Both the position numbers and the translations under genes were made by a program. A DNA stretch of 64,000 bases from CAZWLY01 sp964634465 (GTDB taxonomy: Bacteria; Desulfobacterota; Desulfarculia; G963662305). The stretch spans positions 1 to 64,000 of the forward strand of contig CAZWLY010000013.1 of NCBI GenBank assembly GCA_964634465.1. Direction: 5' to 3'. This document shows positions 9,747 to 18,838 of the stretch, in pieces. Positions within the stretch are counted from its first letter, which is position 1. The number at the start of each line of letters is the position of its first letter. Below the pieces are notes generated by a model that was given only the letters and a program-made list of their open reading frames with translations, ran no database searches and was not told the DNA's origin.

Positions 9747-10133
9747 TCAAGACTCCTTGACCGCCTCGTCCTCCAACTCCCGGAGTCGAGCCTCGCTGAG
9801 CCCCAGGTAGTGGCCGACCTCGTGGATCAGGGTCAGGGTGATCTGGAGGATCAACTCGGCCTCGTCACGGCAGTACTCTTCCAACTCGCCCTTGAACAGA
9901 ATGATCTGGTGGGGCAAGTGCCCCCCGCGCTCGAAGAACGAGCGCCTGGAAAGGGGGATGCCCCGAAACAGGCCGAACAAGAAATCGTGGCGCTCCAGAC
10001 CGACTTCGTCCAGATCGGACGGGGTGGGGTGATCCTCGACGATGACGGCGATGTTGTCCATGGCCGCCGAGATCTCGTCGGGCAGAAGGCTCAACGCCTG
10101 CTTGATCACCTGCTCGAACTCGGTCTGGGTCAT
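9747..10133 (-). CDS. Small zincin-like metallopeptidase family protein
   Basis: 128 aa from ATG 10133. It contains LTLIHEVGHYLGLSEARLRELE near the C-terminus: an HExxH zinc motif (HEVGH) with a downstream Glu, as in the small DUF1025-type metallopeptidase family. Upstream the frame stays open to 10259, but that stretch has no family similarity. Substrate unknown. No clear partner gene. Confidence 0.82.
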   Translation of the reverse strand: MTQTEFEQVIKQALSLLPDEISAAMDNIAVIVEDHPTPSDLDEVGLERHDFLFGLFRGIPLSRRSFFERGGHLPHQIILFKGELEEYCRDEAELILQITLTLIHEVGHYLGLSEARLRELEDEAVKES

Positions 10134-10295
10134 GGGCGATCGTCCATCATCGCGGTCGCGGTTTCCAGGTCCGGTGTTATTGAAAAACAGTCTTGAATAA
10201 CGATTACTTAGTAATTGCGACACCGTCAATGGTATTGTTGGCGGCGGCCGGTCGATCACCCCTTCCCAAGCGGTCCCGAAGGGGGCTACGAAAAA

Positions 10296-10324
10296 CTCGC
10301 CCGACGGGTTACCCGTCGGGCGAG
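10296..10324 (-). terminator. Intrinsic terminator after etfA
   Basis: Perfect 13-bp stem (CTCGCCCGACGGG and its complement) with a 3-nt loop. Read on the minus strand it is followed by five T, ending the fadR-etfB-etfA transcript about 35 bp after the etfA stop. Confidence 0.9.
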
Positions 10325-10359
10325 CGCCTTTTCAGCCGGGCGGTAAAGGCCGCCCGTTT

Positions 10360-11328
10360 CTACTTCATCTTTTCGAGGGCCTCCTTGAGAGCCGGGACGA
10401 CGTCGAAGAGATCGGCCACGACCGAGTAGTCGGCCTTGGTGTGGATCGGCGCGTCCGGATCTTTGTTGATGGCCACGATCACCTTGGACGAGGACATGCC
10501 GGCCAGATGCTGAATCGCCCCCGAGATGCCGCAGGCGATGTAGAGATTGGGCGAGACGACCTTACCGGTCTGGCCGACCTGGTCGGAGTGGGGCCGCCAG
10601 CCGGCGTCCACCGCCGAGCGGGAAGCGCCCACCGTGGCGCCCAAAACCTCGGCCAGTTCCTCGAGGATCTTGAAGTTCTCGGCGTCCTTCATGCCGCGCC
10701 CGCCCGAGACGATGCAAGCCGCCTCGGTCAGATCGACCTTGCCACCTTCGTCCTTCACGATCTCGACCACCTCAAGCTTTTTCTCGCCCAGGGCCGGAGA
10801 GACGTTCTCCACCGCCGGGGTCTTGCCGGCATCCTCGATGAGCTCGGGGACGTTGGGCCGGGTGGTGGCCATCTGGGGCGTACCCTTGGCTTTCTCGTCT
10901 ACGTAAACCTTGCCGGCGTACATCGGCCGGGTGGCGATGAGCCCGTCTTCCCACCTGAGGGCGGTGCAGTCGGTGGAAAGGCCGACGCCCAGCCGGCCCG
11001 CCAGGGCCGCCGAGAGCTCCTTGCCCTGGGCCGAAGCGCCCATGATCAGGGCCGCCGGATCGCCCTCCTTGACCAGCGCCTCGATGGCATCGACGTAGGC
11101 GTTGAGCAGGTACGGCTCGAAATCATCGCCGTCGGCCACCAAAACCTTGTCCGCGCCCGAGGCGCCGAAGCTCTCGGCCTTGTCGGCCACGCCCTTGCCC
11201 AGGAGGATGACGGTCACGTCCATGCCGGCCGCGTCGGCCAAACGCCTGGCCTCGCTGGTGGCCTCATAGCTGACTTTTCTGATCTCGCCTTCGCGGGTTT
11301 CGGCGACTACCCAGATTCCGCTTGCCAT
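10360..11328 (-). CDS. etfA: Electron transfer flavoprotein alpha subunit
   Basis: FAD-binding subunit of the ETF heterodimer, carrying electrons from acyl-CoA dehydrogenases. 322 aa; the second of two adjacent ATGs (11328) is best spaced from AGGAGG, which overlaps the etfB stop. The N-terminal domain holds GASAQGKELSAALAGRLG; the C-terminal FAD domain has SGGRGMKD, GASRSAVDAGW, QVGQTGKVVSP and ISGAIQHLAGM. It is the short ETF-alpha without an N-terminal ferredoxin domain. Last gene of the fadR operon. Confidence 0.97.
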   Translation of the reverse strand: MASGIWVVAETREGEIRKVSYEATSEARRLADAAGMDVTVILLGKGVADKAESFGASGADKVLVADGDDFEPYLLNAYVDAIEALVKEGDPAALIMGASAQGKELSAALAGRLGVGLSTDCTALRWEDGLIATRPMYAGKVYVDEKAKGTPQMATTRPNVPELIEDAGKTPAVENVSPALGEKKLEVVEIVKDEGGKVDLTEAACIVSGGRGMKDAENFKILEELAEVLGATVGASRSAVDAGWRPHSDQVGQTGKVVSPNLYIACGISGAIQHLAGMSSSKVIVAINKDPDAPIHTKADYSVVADLFDVVPALKEALEKMK

Positions 11329-11338
11329 CATTTACCTC

Positions 11339-12127
11339 CTAGACCACCTTGGCTTCGTTACGCAACAGCTCGGCCAAAGCGGCGGCCTTGTCCTGCGGGG
11401 TCTCGCCCTCGACCACCTTGCCCTCGGCCCGGGCCGGCGGCGGGGTCATGCTGATAACCTCGACCAGAGAGCCGGCCGCACCGACCTCGGCCGGATCGAG
11501 GCCCAGATCGGCCAGCGTCTTGGTCTCCAAGGGCTTCTTCTTGGCCTTCATGATGCCGGGCAGCGAGGCGTAGCGCGGCTCATTGAGCCCCTTCTGGGCG
11601 CTGATGACGGCCGGCAGCTTGGCCTTGAGGATCACCTTGGCGCCCTCGATGGGCCGCTCCACGGTCACCTCGCCGTCGCCGACATCGACCTTGGTGACCA
11701 CGGTCAGGGCCGCAATGCCCAGCATGTCGGCCAGAATGGCGGCCACCTGACCCCGGTCGTCGTCAACGGCCCGCTGGCCGGTAAAGATCAGGTCGTGGGG
11801 CAAATCCTTGATCACGGCGGCCAAGACCTTGGCCGTGGCGTAGGAGTCGCCGCCCAGCGCTCCCTCGTCGTCGACCAGCACGGCCTTGTCCGCGCCCATG
11901 GCCAGAGCGGTCCTGAGCGCTTCGGTGGCCCGAGCCGGACCCACGGAGACCACCGTCACCTCGCCGCCCAAGGCCTCCTTGATCTTCAGGGCCTCCTCAA
12001 CCCCGAACTCGTCGTAGGGGTTCATGACCCACTTGATCTCGCTCTCGTCGATAGACTTTCCGTCGGCGCCGACCTTTACCTGCGTTTCGGTGTCGGGCAC
12101 CTGCTTCAAACAGACAATGAGGTCCAA
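11339..12127 (-). CDS. etfB: Electron transfer flavoprotein beta subunit
   Basis: Partner of EtfA. The start is TTG 12127 with AAAGGAGG seven bases upstream, giving 262 aa beginning LDLIVCLKQVPDTE; the open frame to 12385 overlaps fadR and is not family-like. Motifs: KWVMNPYDEFGVEEALKIKE, FTGQRAVDDDRGQVAAILA and the C-terminal RYASLPGIMKAKKKPL recognition loop. The fadR stop is 28 bp upstream, so one transcript is likely. Confidence 0.96.
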   Translation of the reverse strand: MDLIVCLKQVPDTETQVKVGADGKSIDESEIKWVMNPYDEFGVEEALKIKEALGGEVTVVSVGPARATEALRTALAMGADKAVLVDDEGALGGDSYATAKVLAAVIKDLPHDLIFTGQRAVDDDRGQVAAILADMLGIAALTVVTKVDVGDGEVTVERPIEGAKVILKAKLPAVISAQKGLNEPRYASLPGIMKAKKKPLETKTLADLGLDPAEVGAAGSLVEVISMTPPPARAEGKVVEGETPQDKAAALAELLRNEAKVV

Positions 12128-12155
12128 CGTAGCCCCTCCTTTGTTACGCCGCCGT

Positions 12156-12797
12156 TTAAGAGGCGGCCGCCTCCTGTTGGGCCTTCCCCTCCACGGCGAT
12201 GCCGGCCAGAAAGATTCGGCTGACGTGCCGGGCCGCAGCTTCGGTGGTATAGACCCGTTTGCTAGACAACACCCAATAGCGAGACATTTCGTCCAACGCG
12301 CCGAAGAAGGCCCGTTTGGCGATATCCGGATCGATATCGGAGCGGATGACGCCCCTGGCCTGGCCCTCGGCGACGATGGCGGCAATAATGTTCAAGTACT
12401 TGATGAACTTCTCGTTCTTGTACTCCTTCATGAACTTGGAAGACTGTCTGACCTCAACTTGGAGGATTTCGGCCACTTCGCGATGGGACTCTACCATACC
12501 CAGGTGGGTTTCGGCGAAGATTTCTATCTTGCGCAACGGATCATCGGTGACGGACAGGGCCTCTTCCATCATGGCGATGACCTTACCCATCTCCTCCTCG
12601 AAGAGGCTGATGAGGATGTCGTCCTTGTTGCGGAAGTAAAGATAGATGGTCCCGTCGGCCACCTCGGCCTGGCGGGCGATCTCCGACACCTTGGATTGGT
12701 AGAAGCCCTTCTGGGCGAAGACCTTGAGCGCCGCCGCCAGGATCTTCTCGTACTTATTGTTGCTGGTGTTTCGGGTCGATTTCTTCACTTTTTGCAC
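12156..12797 (-). CDS. fadR: TetR-family fatty-acid degradation repressor, FadR (YsiA) type
   Basis: 213 aa with a GTG start. The N-terminal helix-turn-helix (about 17-63) reads VSEIARQAEVADGTIYLYF then RNKDDILISLFEEEMG, and the ligand domain has ILQVEVRQSSKF. These stretches closely resemble Bacillus subtilis FadR, which releases DNA on binding long-chain acyl-CoA and controls etfBA and beta-oxidation genes. A matching operator covers its own start region (12832-12849) and etfBA follow in the same operon. Orthologous function is a strong inference, not proved. Confidence 0.92.
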   Translation of the reverse strand: MQKVKKSTRNTSNNKYEKILAAALKVFAQKGFYQSKVSEIARQAEVADGTIYLYFRNKDDILISLFEEEMGKVIAMMEEALSVTDDPLRKIEIFAETHLGMVESHREVAEILQVEVRQSSKFMKEYKNEKFIKYLNIIAAIVAEGQARGVIRSDIDPDIAKRAFFGALDEMSRYWVLSSKRVYTTEAAARHVSRIFLAGIAVEGKAQQEAAAS

Positions 12798-12831
12798 CGC
12801 TGGCCGCCGGGTCTTGACCGGGACGGTAAAA

Positions 12832-12849
12832 TGAATGACAATTCATTCA
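12832..12849 (-). promoter_or_regulatory. FadR-type operator
   Basis: Perfect inverted repeat TGAATGA-CAAT-TCATTCA. It fits the Bacillus FadR box (TGAATGA, four bases, TCATTCA) in both arms and spacing. It lies just downstream of the -10 box, over the transcription start, where a repressor would block the fadR-etfBA promoter. Confidence 0.88.
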
Positions 12850-12853
12850 CCGT

Positions 12854-12882
12854 GTGTAACACGGGCCGCCGAAGGGTGTCAA
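12854..12882 (-). promoter_or_regulatory. Promoter of fadR-etfB-etfA
   Basis: Minus strand: -35 TTGACA at 12877-12882, 17-bp spacer, -10 TTACAC at 12854-12859. The FadR operator begins 4 bp further downstream. Confidence 0.8.
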
Positions 12883-13109
12883 TCCTTTTTTAATGGTTAT
12901 CGGGGGCAGGCGGGCGAAGGGAAAGAAATGAAGCGACCGACTGGACAGACTGGCGGCCCGGGCGGTGAAGCGACCTGAGCGACGACGATCCGGATTTCAA
13001 AAATGGTTATTTCATCCACTGTCGGCGGTTTGCCCAAGCCGGTCGCCGGTGGCATAAAAACCTCGTACTTTGGTTGACTTGGATGTTTTGTAATGGGTAG
13101 GATGGCTTT

Positions 13110-13667
13110 ATGCGCGTTTTGCTGCACATCTGTTGCGCGCCGTGCTCGGTCTATCCGGTCAAGGCTCTCAGAGACGAGGGGGCGGAGTTGAGGGGCTTCT
13201 TCTACAACCCCAACATCCACCCCTTCACCGAGCTTACGAAACGCCTGGAGAGCCTCAAGCTCTACGCCGAAAAGATAGAGCTGCCGCTCATCGTCCGGGA
13301 CGAGTATCCCCTGGAAGACTGGCTGCGGGCGGTCGCCTACCGGGAGACCAGACGCTGCCAGTACTGTTACCATCTAAGGCTTTCTGCAGCGGCCAGGTTG
13401 GCCAAGAAGTCGGGCTTCGACGCCTTCACCTCGACACTGTTGTTCTCCAAGCTCCAAAGACACGACCAAATTCGAGACATCGGCCTGGCGGCGGCCGAAG
13501 AGGCGGGGATCGAGTTCCTTTACCGCGATTTCAGGGAGGGTTGGGCCCAGGGACGGGAAGCGGCCCAGGCGGCCGGGCTCTACCGCCAGCAGTACTGCGG
13601 TTGCGTCTATTCCGAACGCGACCGTTACCTGGGCCGGCCCAAGGCGAGTGAGGGAGACGTGGCGTGA
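13110..13667 (+). CDS. queH: Epoxyqueuosine reductase QueH
   Basis: Last step of queuosine tRNA modification, the non-cobalamin alternative to QueG. The 185-aa product shows the family's Cys pattern: HICCAPCSVYP at the N-terminus, RRCQYCYHLRL about residue 80, and QQYCGCVYSE near residue 160. These cysteines bind an Fe-S cluster and an adjacent metal site. AGGAT lies upstream of ATG. The stop overlaps the GTG start of the histidine kinase by 4 bp (GTGA). Confidence 0.96.
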   Translation: MRVLLHICCAPCSVYPVKALRDEGAELRGFFYNPNIHPFTELTKRLESLKLYAEKIELPLIVRDEYPLEDWLRAVAYRETRRCQYCYHLRLSAAARLAKKSGFDAFTSTLLFSKLQRHDQIRDIGLAAAEEAGIEFLYRDFREGWAQGREAAQAAGLYRQQYCGCVYSERDRYLGRPKASEGDVA

Positions 13668-15499
13668 CCGGCTCCGATTCCATGTCTCACCGACTGGCCG
13701 TGGAACTCCTGGCCGTGGTCGACGAAGCCGACCTGGCTCGGGCGGTCCACCAGACGGCGGTCGAGTTGAACCTGCCTCTGGCCATGATCTTCATCGGCCA
13801 AACCGGTGAACCGACCTTAAGACCTCTGGAGTACCCCGGCGGTTTTGTCGATCGGGTCTTCGATTGCCTGGTCGAGCTGTCCGACCAGCTCCCCGATTTG
13901 GGCGGCTGGACGCTGACCATCGATTCGACTTCGATTTTCCACCCTCTCTCCGAGGGACGCCGGGTGGTGGCCGGCCCGCCCGTGACCGAGGCGGACGTGG
14001 TGGTCGAGCGGGCTTTGTTCCTGGCCGAGCTTCTGCCCGAAGCCAGCGGCTTCAAGACGACCATGGACCGGGACCTGTGCCGCAGCCTCGATGCGGAACA
14101 CTTCTGTCTGACGCCCATCGGCCGGAACCCGGTCCAGGGGGCGATGCTGACCAGCTCGAAGCCCGATACGGCCAGCGACCCCGAGGCGACGGCCGACGCG
14201 TTGATGATACTGGGTGAACTCATCGCCCCGGTGCTGGTGCGTCTCGACGAGCATCGGCGACTGGCCGGGCTGGCCAAGGAGACGGCCGCGGCCGGGGAAA
14301 TCGCCGAGATTCTGGCCCGGCCCAGGTTGGGTTTGAAGCGGCGTTTGGGCCTGTGCCTGGAGGTCATCTTGAACACCCTCCAGTCGGAGACCGGCTCGAT
14401 CATGCTCCGCAAGGGCTCCCGACTTCAGGTCATCGCCGCCTCCAACAAGAAGATCATCGGTCTCACCCAACCCCTTTCGGCCGACTCCATCTCCAGTCTG
14501 GTCGCCCGGACGGGGGAGATTCTCAACCTGGACAAGCTGGACACCGCTCCCTTCGCCCGCCACGACGGTCAGTACTCGACCTACCGGGCCGACCAGGTGC
14601 TCTGCGCTCCCATCTTCGCCGGCCGGAAGGTGGTCGGCGTCTTGAACGTCACCAACCGCCGCGACCCCAGGGCCTTCGACCGGCTGGAAGAGGGCCGGGT
14701 GGAGCGCTTCCTGCAGCGCATCGGCGGCCTTCTGGATCGGGCCGCCCTGAACGAGGCGCTGAAGAAGGAACGCCGCCGGTTACGCAAGGCCTACCAGGAA
14801 CTCAGAGCCCTGGAGCGACTCAAAAAAGACCTGACCAACATGGTCGTCCACGACCTCAAGGGTCCCTTGGCCGAGGTGGTGGCCAACCTGCACATGGTCG
14901 GCGCGGAGGAGCTGTCCGAGTTCGGCCGGGAGGCGGTCGAATCGGCCCTGATCGGCGCCGACGACATGAGCCGGATGATCGCCAACCTGTTGGACATCTC
15001 TCGTCTGGAAGAGGGCCGGTTGGAGGTCAACCTCCAGCCGATCGACGTGGCCGAGGTGTTCGAGCGGACGGCGGGCCGACTGAAGGCGATCATCAACCTC
15101 AAGGAACTCGAGGTTTCGAGCAATGTCGCCCCCGACCTGCCGCCGGCCATGGCCGATGTGGTTCTACTGGAGCGAATCATCCAGAACCTGATGACCAATG
15201 CCGTCGATCACACTCCGGACGGGACGGCGGTGGAGTTCGCGGCCTGGGTGGAGGACGGCAAAATCGTGGCCAGCCTGGCCGACCACGGCCCCGGCGTCCC
15301 CCCCTCCCATCGAGAAGGGATATTCAAGATGTTCCAGCAGGCCCCCGGCCGCGACCGCCCCCGAACCTCCACCGGCCTGGGCCTGACCTTTTGCCGTATG
15401 GCGGTCGAGGCCCACGGCGGTAAAATATGGGTCCAGGACGCGCCCGGCGGCGGGGCCGATTTCCGTTTCACCCTCCCCCTCTATCGGGAGGAGCGATGA
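13664..15499 (+). CDS. GAF-domain sensor histidine kinase
   Basis: 611 aa, no membrane segment visible, so a cytoplasmic sensor. An N-terminal uncharacterised region (1-205) is followed by a GAF domain (about 220-360), a short coiled coil (about 365-390), HisKA with His396 in VVHDLKGPLAEVVANLH, and HATPase with the N-box ERIIQNLMTNAVDHTPDG, G1 LADHGPGVPP and G2 TSTGLGLTFCRM. All catalytic boxes are intact. No response regulator is adjacent. The GTG start overlaps queH and its TGA overlaps the mlaE start, so it is co-translated with the Mla genes. Confidence 0.94.
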   Translation: MTGSDSMSHRLAVELLAVVDEADLARAVHQTAVELNLPLAMIFIGQTGEPTLRPLEYPGGFVDRVFDCLVELSDQLPDLGGWTLTIDSTSIFHPLSEGRRVVAGPPVTEADVVVERALFLAELLPEASGFKTTMDRDLCRSLDAEHFCLTPIGRNPVQGAMLTSSKPDTASDPEATADALMILGELIAPVLVRLDEHRRLAGLAKETAAAGEIAEILARPRLGLKRRLGLCLEVILNTLQSETGSIMLRKGSRLQVIAASNKKIIGLTQPLSADSISSLVARTGEILNLDKLDTAPFARHDGQYSTYRADQVLCAPIFAGRKVVGVLNVTNRRDPRAFDRLEEGRVERFLQRIGGLLDRAALNEALKKERRRLRKAYQELRALERLKKDLTNMVVHDLKGPLAEVVANLHMVGAEELSEFGREAVESALIGADDMSRMIANLLDISRLEEGRLEVNLQPIDVAEVFERTAGRLKAIINLKELEVSSNVAPDLPPAMADVVLLERIIQNLMTNAVDHTPDGTAVEFAAWVEDGKIVASLADHGPGVPPSHREGIFKMFQQAPGRDRPRTSTGLGLTFCRMAVEAHGGKIWVQDAPGGGADFRFTLPLYREER

Positions 15500-16266
15500 C
15501 CACTTTGATCCAGAAGCTGGGCGCCACGACGATCCACGCCGTCCAGGAGGCCGGCCGGATGCAGATCTTTCTGATCCGGGCCCTGATCGGCATGGTCACT
15601 CCGCCGATCCGGTGGCGGGCGATCGTCGCCCAGATCCACTTCATGGGCGTGCGCTCCTGGCCGGTCATCCTCCTGACCGCCGCCTTCTCGGGCATGGTCC
15701 TGGCCTATCAGGGCTACTATACGCTGCGTAACTTCGGCTCCGAAGGCTTTCTGGGCTCGGGCGTGGCCCTGTCGCTGATCAGGGAGCTGGGACCGGTCTT
15801 GGCTGCGTTGATGGTCACCGGCCGGGGCGGTTCGGCCATGGCCGCCGAGCTGGGCATCATGCGCATCACCGAGCAGATCGACGCCCTGACGGCGATGAAC
15901 CTGGAGCCGATCAAGTTTCTGGCTTCGCCGCGCATTTTGGCCTCGACCTTCGTCATGCCCATCCTGGGGGCCATCTTCGTCGTGGTCGGCATCATGGGAG
16001 CCTACGCCGTCGGCGTGTTCCTGCTGGGCGTCAACCCGGGGCTTTTCTACAACGGCATGGTCAAAAGCGTGAGCCTGAGCGACCTGGGCAGCGGTCTTAT
16101 AAAGACGGTCATCTTCGGGGTGACCATCGGTCTGGTTTCGGCCTACAAGGGTTTCACCACCCGGCGCGGCGCCGAGGGCGTCGGCCGGACGACCACCGAG
16201 GCGGTGGTCATGTGTTCGGTCCTGATTCTGGTCTGGGACTACATTTTGACCTCGATGCTGTTTTGA
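15496..16266 (+). CDS. mlaE: MlaE-type ABC transporter permease
   Basis: Inner-membrane permease of an MCE lipid transporter. The start at ATG 15496, overlapping the kinase stop by 4 bp (ATGA) with GGGAGGAG upstream, gives 256 aa. Features: an amphipathic N-terminal interfacial helix (about 15-45), then five or six hydrophobic helices with the family signatures ALIRELGPVLAALMVTGR-like (seen as SLIRELGPVLAALMVTGRGG), SAMAAELGIMRITEQIDAL and GLVSAYKGFTTRRGAEGVG. First gene of mlaE-mlaF-mlaD-tolC-mlaC. Confidence 0.95.
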   Translation: MTTLIQKLGATTIHAVQEAGRMQIFLIRALIGMVTPPIRWRAIVAQIHFMGVRSWPVILLTAAFSGMVLAYQGYYTLRNFGSEGFLGSGVALSLIRELGPVLAALMVTGRGGSAMAAELGIMRITEQIDALTAMNLEPIKFLASPRILASTFVMPILGAIFVVVGIMGAYAVGVFLLGVNPGLFYNGMVKSVSLSDLGSGLIKTVIFGVTIGLVSAYKGFTTRRGAEGVGRTTTEAVVMCSVLILVWDYILTSMLF

Positions 16267-16285
16267 CGGCAAGCGGTAGGCGATC

Positions 16286-17020
16286 ATGATCGAGTGCATC
16301 GACCTCTACAAAGCCTTTGACGGCCGGCTGGTGCTGGGCGGTCTCAATCTGACCATCCCCAGCGGGCAGATAACCACCGTCATCGGCCGCTCCGGCGAGG
16401 GCAAGAGCGTCTTTCTCAAGCACCTGGTCGGTCTCTTGACGCCCGATTCCGGGCGGATTCTGGTGGACGGCACCGACGTGGTCGCGGCCGGTAAGCGAAC
16501 CCTGAAGCGGATCAAGGACCTGTTCGGCATCGTCTTTCAGGGCGGGGCGCTCTTCGACTCGATCAGCATCCTGGACAACGTCGCCTTTCCGTTGCGCCAC
16601 AAGACCAAGCTGCCCGAAAAGGAGATCGTCGCCCGGGCCGAGGAGATGTTGGGCCTGGTCGGGCTAGAAGAGCACCGCGACAAGTTCCCCTCGGAGATTT
16701 CGGGCGGCCAGGCCAAGCGGGTCGCCCTGGCCCGGGCCTTGGTCACCCACCCCAAGATCATCCTCTTCGACGAACCCCTGGCCGGACTCGACCCGATCAC
16801 CAAGAACACCATCCTCGACCTGATTCGGGAGCTTCACGACCGCTACAAGTTCACCGGGGTGGTGGTCAGCCACCACATCCAGGACATGTTCTCTCTGGCC
16901 GAACGGGTGGCCATGTTGCACAATGGACGGATAATCATCTCCGGCACACCCGAGGAAGTCGGTCGGAGCCGGGACCCCGACGTGAGGTTCTTTTTGAGCG
17001 GAGGCAGGGAGCGGATATGA
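16286..17020 (+). CDS. mlaF: MlaF-type ABC transporter ATP-binding protein
   Basis: ATPase that powers MlaE. 244 aa with Walker A GRSGEGKS (about 36-43; Glu where most ABC proteins have Ser or Gly), Q-loop IVFQGGALFDSISILDNV, signature SGGQAKRVALARAL, Walker B KIILFDEPLAGLDP and the H-loop VVVSHH. Typical of the Mkl/MlaF group. Overlaps mlaD by 4 bp. Confidence 0.96.
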   Translation: MIECIDLYKAFDGRLVLGGLNLTIPSGQITTVIGRSGEGKSVFLKHLVGLLTPDSGRILVDGTDVVAAGKRTLKRIKDLFGIVFQGGALFDSISILDNVAFPLRHKTKLPEKEIVARAEEMLGLVGLEEHRDKFPSEISGGQAKRVALARALVTHPKIILFDEPLAGLDPITKNTILDLIRELHDRYKFTGVVVSHHIQDMFSLAERVAMLHNGRIIISGTPEEVGRSRDPDVRFFLSGGRERI

Positions 17021-17487
17021 ACGAGCGACGATTGGAGATCACGGTTGGGGTGTTCGTCCTCATCGGAGCCGCCTGCCTGATCTACCTCAGTCTGGTGTTG
17101 GGCAGCGTCGGCGGCCTCGGCTGGGGGGCGTACTCGATCTACGCTGAGTTCGACTCGGTCGAGGGACTGACCTCGGGCGCTTCGGTGGAGATCGCCGGCG
17201 TGCCGGTCGGTCGGGTGGGCGACATCGAACTGGTCGGCGAAACGGCCCGGGTGGAGATCCAGCTCAAGAAGTCGGTCCAGATCGACGTCGATACCGTCTG
17301 CTCGGTCAGGACCAAGGGCATCATCGGCGAGAAGTTTCTCCGCTTGGAGCCGGGCGGCGCCGACGAGATGATCAAGCCCGGCGGCCGGATCATCGAGACC
17401 CAGTCGCCTCTCGATCTCCAGGACCTGGTCAGCCAGTTCATCCACGGCAACGCTGGGGGGAAAAAGAACGATGAAGACGAAGATTAA
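17017..17487 (+). CDS. mlaD: MlaD-type MCE-domain lipid-binding protein
   Basis: Periplasmic, inner-membrane-anchored substrate-binding subunit. 156 aa: one N-terminal transmembrane helix (about 8-30), then an MCE domain (about 38-118) with YAEFDSVEGLTSGASVEIAGVPVG-like core split here as FDSVEGLTSGASVEIAGVPV, and VCSVRTKGIIGEKFLRL. The C-terminal helix (about 125-145) should form the hexamer pore, and the tail is Lys/Asp/Glu rich. Overlaps the next gene by 17 bp. Confidence 0.94.
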   Translation: MNERRLEITVGVFVLIGAACLIYLSLVLGSVGGLGWGAYSIYAEFDSVEGLTSGASVEIAGVPVGRVGDIELVGETARVEIQLKKSVQIDVDTVCSVRTKGIIGEKFLRLEPGGADEMIKPGGRIIETQSPLDLQDLVSQFIHGNAGGKKNDEDED

Positions 17488-18838
17488 ACTCGTCCTTGCC
17501 GCCCTGATCGCCCTCGGTCTGATCGCGCCCTGGGCCGAGGCGGCCGAAACGGTGGTGATGAGTCTCGATCAGGCCGTGGCCAAAGCGTTGGCCGTCAGCC
17601 CGGAACTCAAGGAGGCCCAGGCGGCGTTGCTCTTCTCCGAGGCCCGCTTGGACGAAGCCAGGTCCTACCGCCTGCCCCAGATCGACACCCTGGGCCTGGT
17701 CGCCCCGGTGCCCATCGCCCGGGGCGATTACTTCTCCTCGCCCGATCCCGAGGGCGAGATCAACGGCCTGTCGTTCTTCTCCTCCATCGACGTCTACCTG
17801 ATCCAGCCGCTGTTCACCTTCGGCAAGATCGACGAGCGGATCAAGGCCGCCCGCCACGGTCGCAAGGTCGAGCGGGCCGGGCTGGAACTCAAGTCGGCCG
17901 AGGTGGCCTTGAAGGTCAAGGAGTACTACTACGGCCTCCAGTTGGCCCTCCAAACCGAGGGCCTGCTGGACGAAATCAAGGGCCTCTTGAAATCGGCCCG
18001 CAGGCAGACCGAGAAACTCCTGGCCGCCGAGAGCGAGGACATCGACATCGAGATCGACGAATCGGCCCTCTACCGGCTGGACGCCATGGGCGGTCAACTG
18101 GCCTCGCTCCGGGCCGAACTCAACGAGGGTCTGGCCCTGGCCTCCAGGGCCCTGGCCGCGGTCACCGGCCAACCGGGCAAGCTGGTGCGTCCGGCCGAGA
18201 AGCACCTCAGGCCGGTCAAGATGGACCTGGAGAGCCTGGCCGGCTACCAGGACGCGGCCATGAACCGGCGGCCGGAGATGATCCAACTCAAGGAGGGCCT
18301 GGCCGCCATGGACGCCCTGGTCAACGCCGCCCGGGCCGACCGCTGGCCCAGCCTGGTCGGGGCGGCCTTCTTCTCCTACGCCTGGGCCCCGGATCGGACC
18401 GACATCGAAAACCCGTTCATCCGCGACGACTTCAACCACCTGTGGGGCGGCGTCGGACTGGGCGTCCAGTGGCACCTGGACTTCGGCATCCAGGAGGCCA
18501 AGATCGCCCAGGCCAAGGCCGAACGGCTCAAGGTCAAGGCCAAGGAGAACTTCGCCAAGATGAACCTGCCGCTCCAGGTGGCCCAGTACTACCTGGCCGT
18601 CAAGAAGGCCGAGCGCCAGATGGCCGCCTCGGGCAAGGCCTACCGGGCCGCCAGGCGGTGGCTGCTCGTCGCCTCGGCCAACTACGACATGGGCGTCGGA
18701 CCGATCGGCGAGGTGACCGACGCCATGGAGAAGTACGCCACGCAGCAGGCGCTTTACTACAAAGCGATTCACGATTACAACGTCGGTTGGGCCAGGCTGA
18801 AGAAGGCCATCGGCGAGCCGGCCCCGGAGGTGAAATGA
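17471..18838 (+). CDS. TolC-family outer-membrane efflux protein
   Basis: 455 aa with a signal peptide (about 1-24, ending AEA), then two long alpha-helical repeats of the TolC/OEP family. It has MSLDQAVAKALAVSPELKEAQ near the mature N-terminus and a second half beginning about residue 245 (DAAMNRRPEMIQLKEGLAAM). It should form a trimeric outer-membrane barrel with a periplasmic tunnel. Its place between mlaD and mlaC suggests it serves the MCE system as its outer-membrane component; that role is inferred from position. Confidence 0.9.
   Translation: MKTKIKLVLAALIALGLIAPWAEAAETVVMSLDQAVAKALAVSPELKEAQAALLFSEARLDEARSYRLPQIDTLGLVAPVPIARGDYFSSPDPEGEINGLSFFSSIDVYLIQPLFTFGKIDERIKAARHGRKVERAGLELKSAEVALKVKEYYYGLQLALQTEGLLDEIKGLLKSARRQTEKLLAAESEDIDIEIDESALYRLDAMGGQLASLRAELNEGLALASRALAAVTGQPGKLVRPAEKHLRPVKMDLESLAGYQDAAMNRRPEMIQLKEGLAAMDALVNAARADRWPSLVGAAFFSYAWAPDRTDIENPFIRDDFNHLWGGVGLGVQWHLDFGIQEAKIAQAKAERLKVKAKENFAKMNLPLQVAQYYLAVKKAERQMAASGKAYRAARRWLLVASANYDMGVGPIGEVTDAMEKYATQQALYYKAIHDYNVGWARLKKAIGEPAPEVK

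Noticed and set aside
13074..13103. TTGACT-18-TAGGAT before queH
   Set aside because: The -10-like box overlaps the presumed ribosome site six bases before the ATG, so it is not a convincing promoter.
12897..13373. 158-codon minus-strand open frame upstream of queH
   Set aside because: Half of it overlaps queH antisense and it lacks a ribosome site and family similarity.
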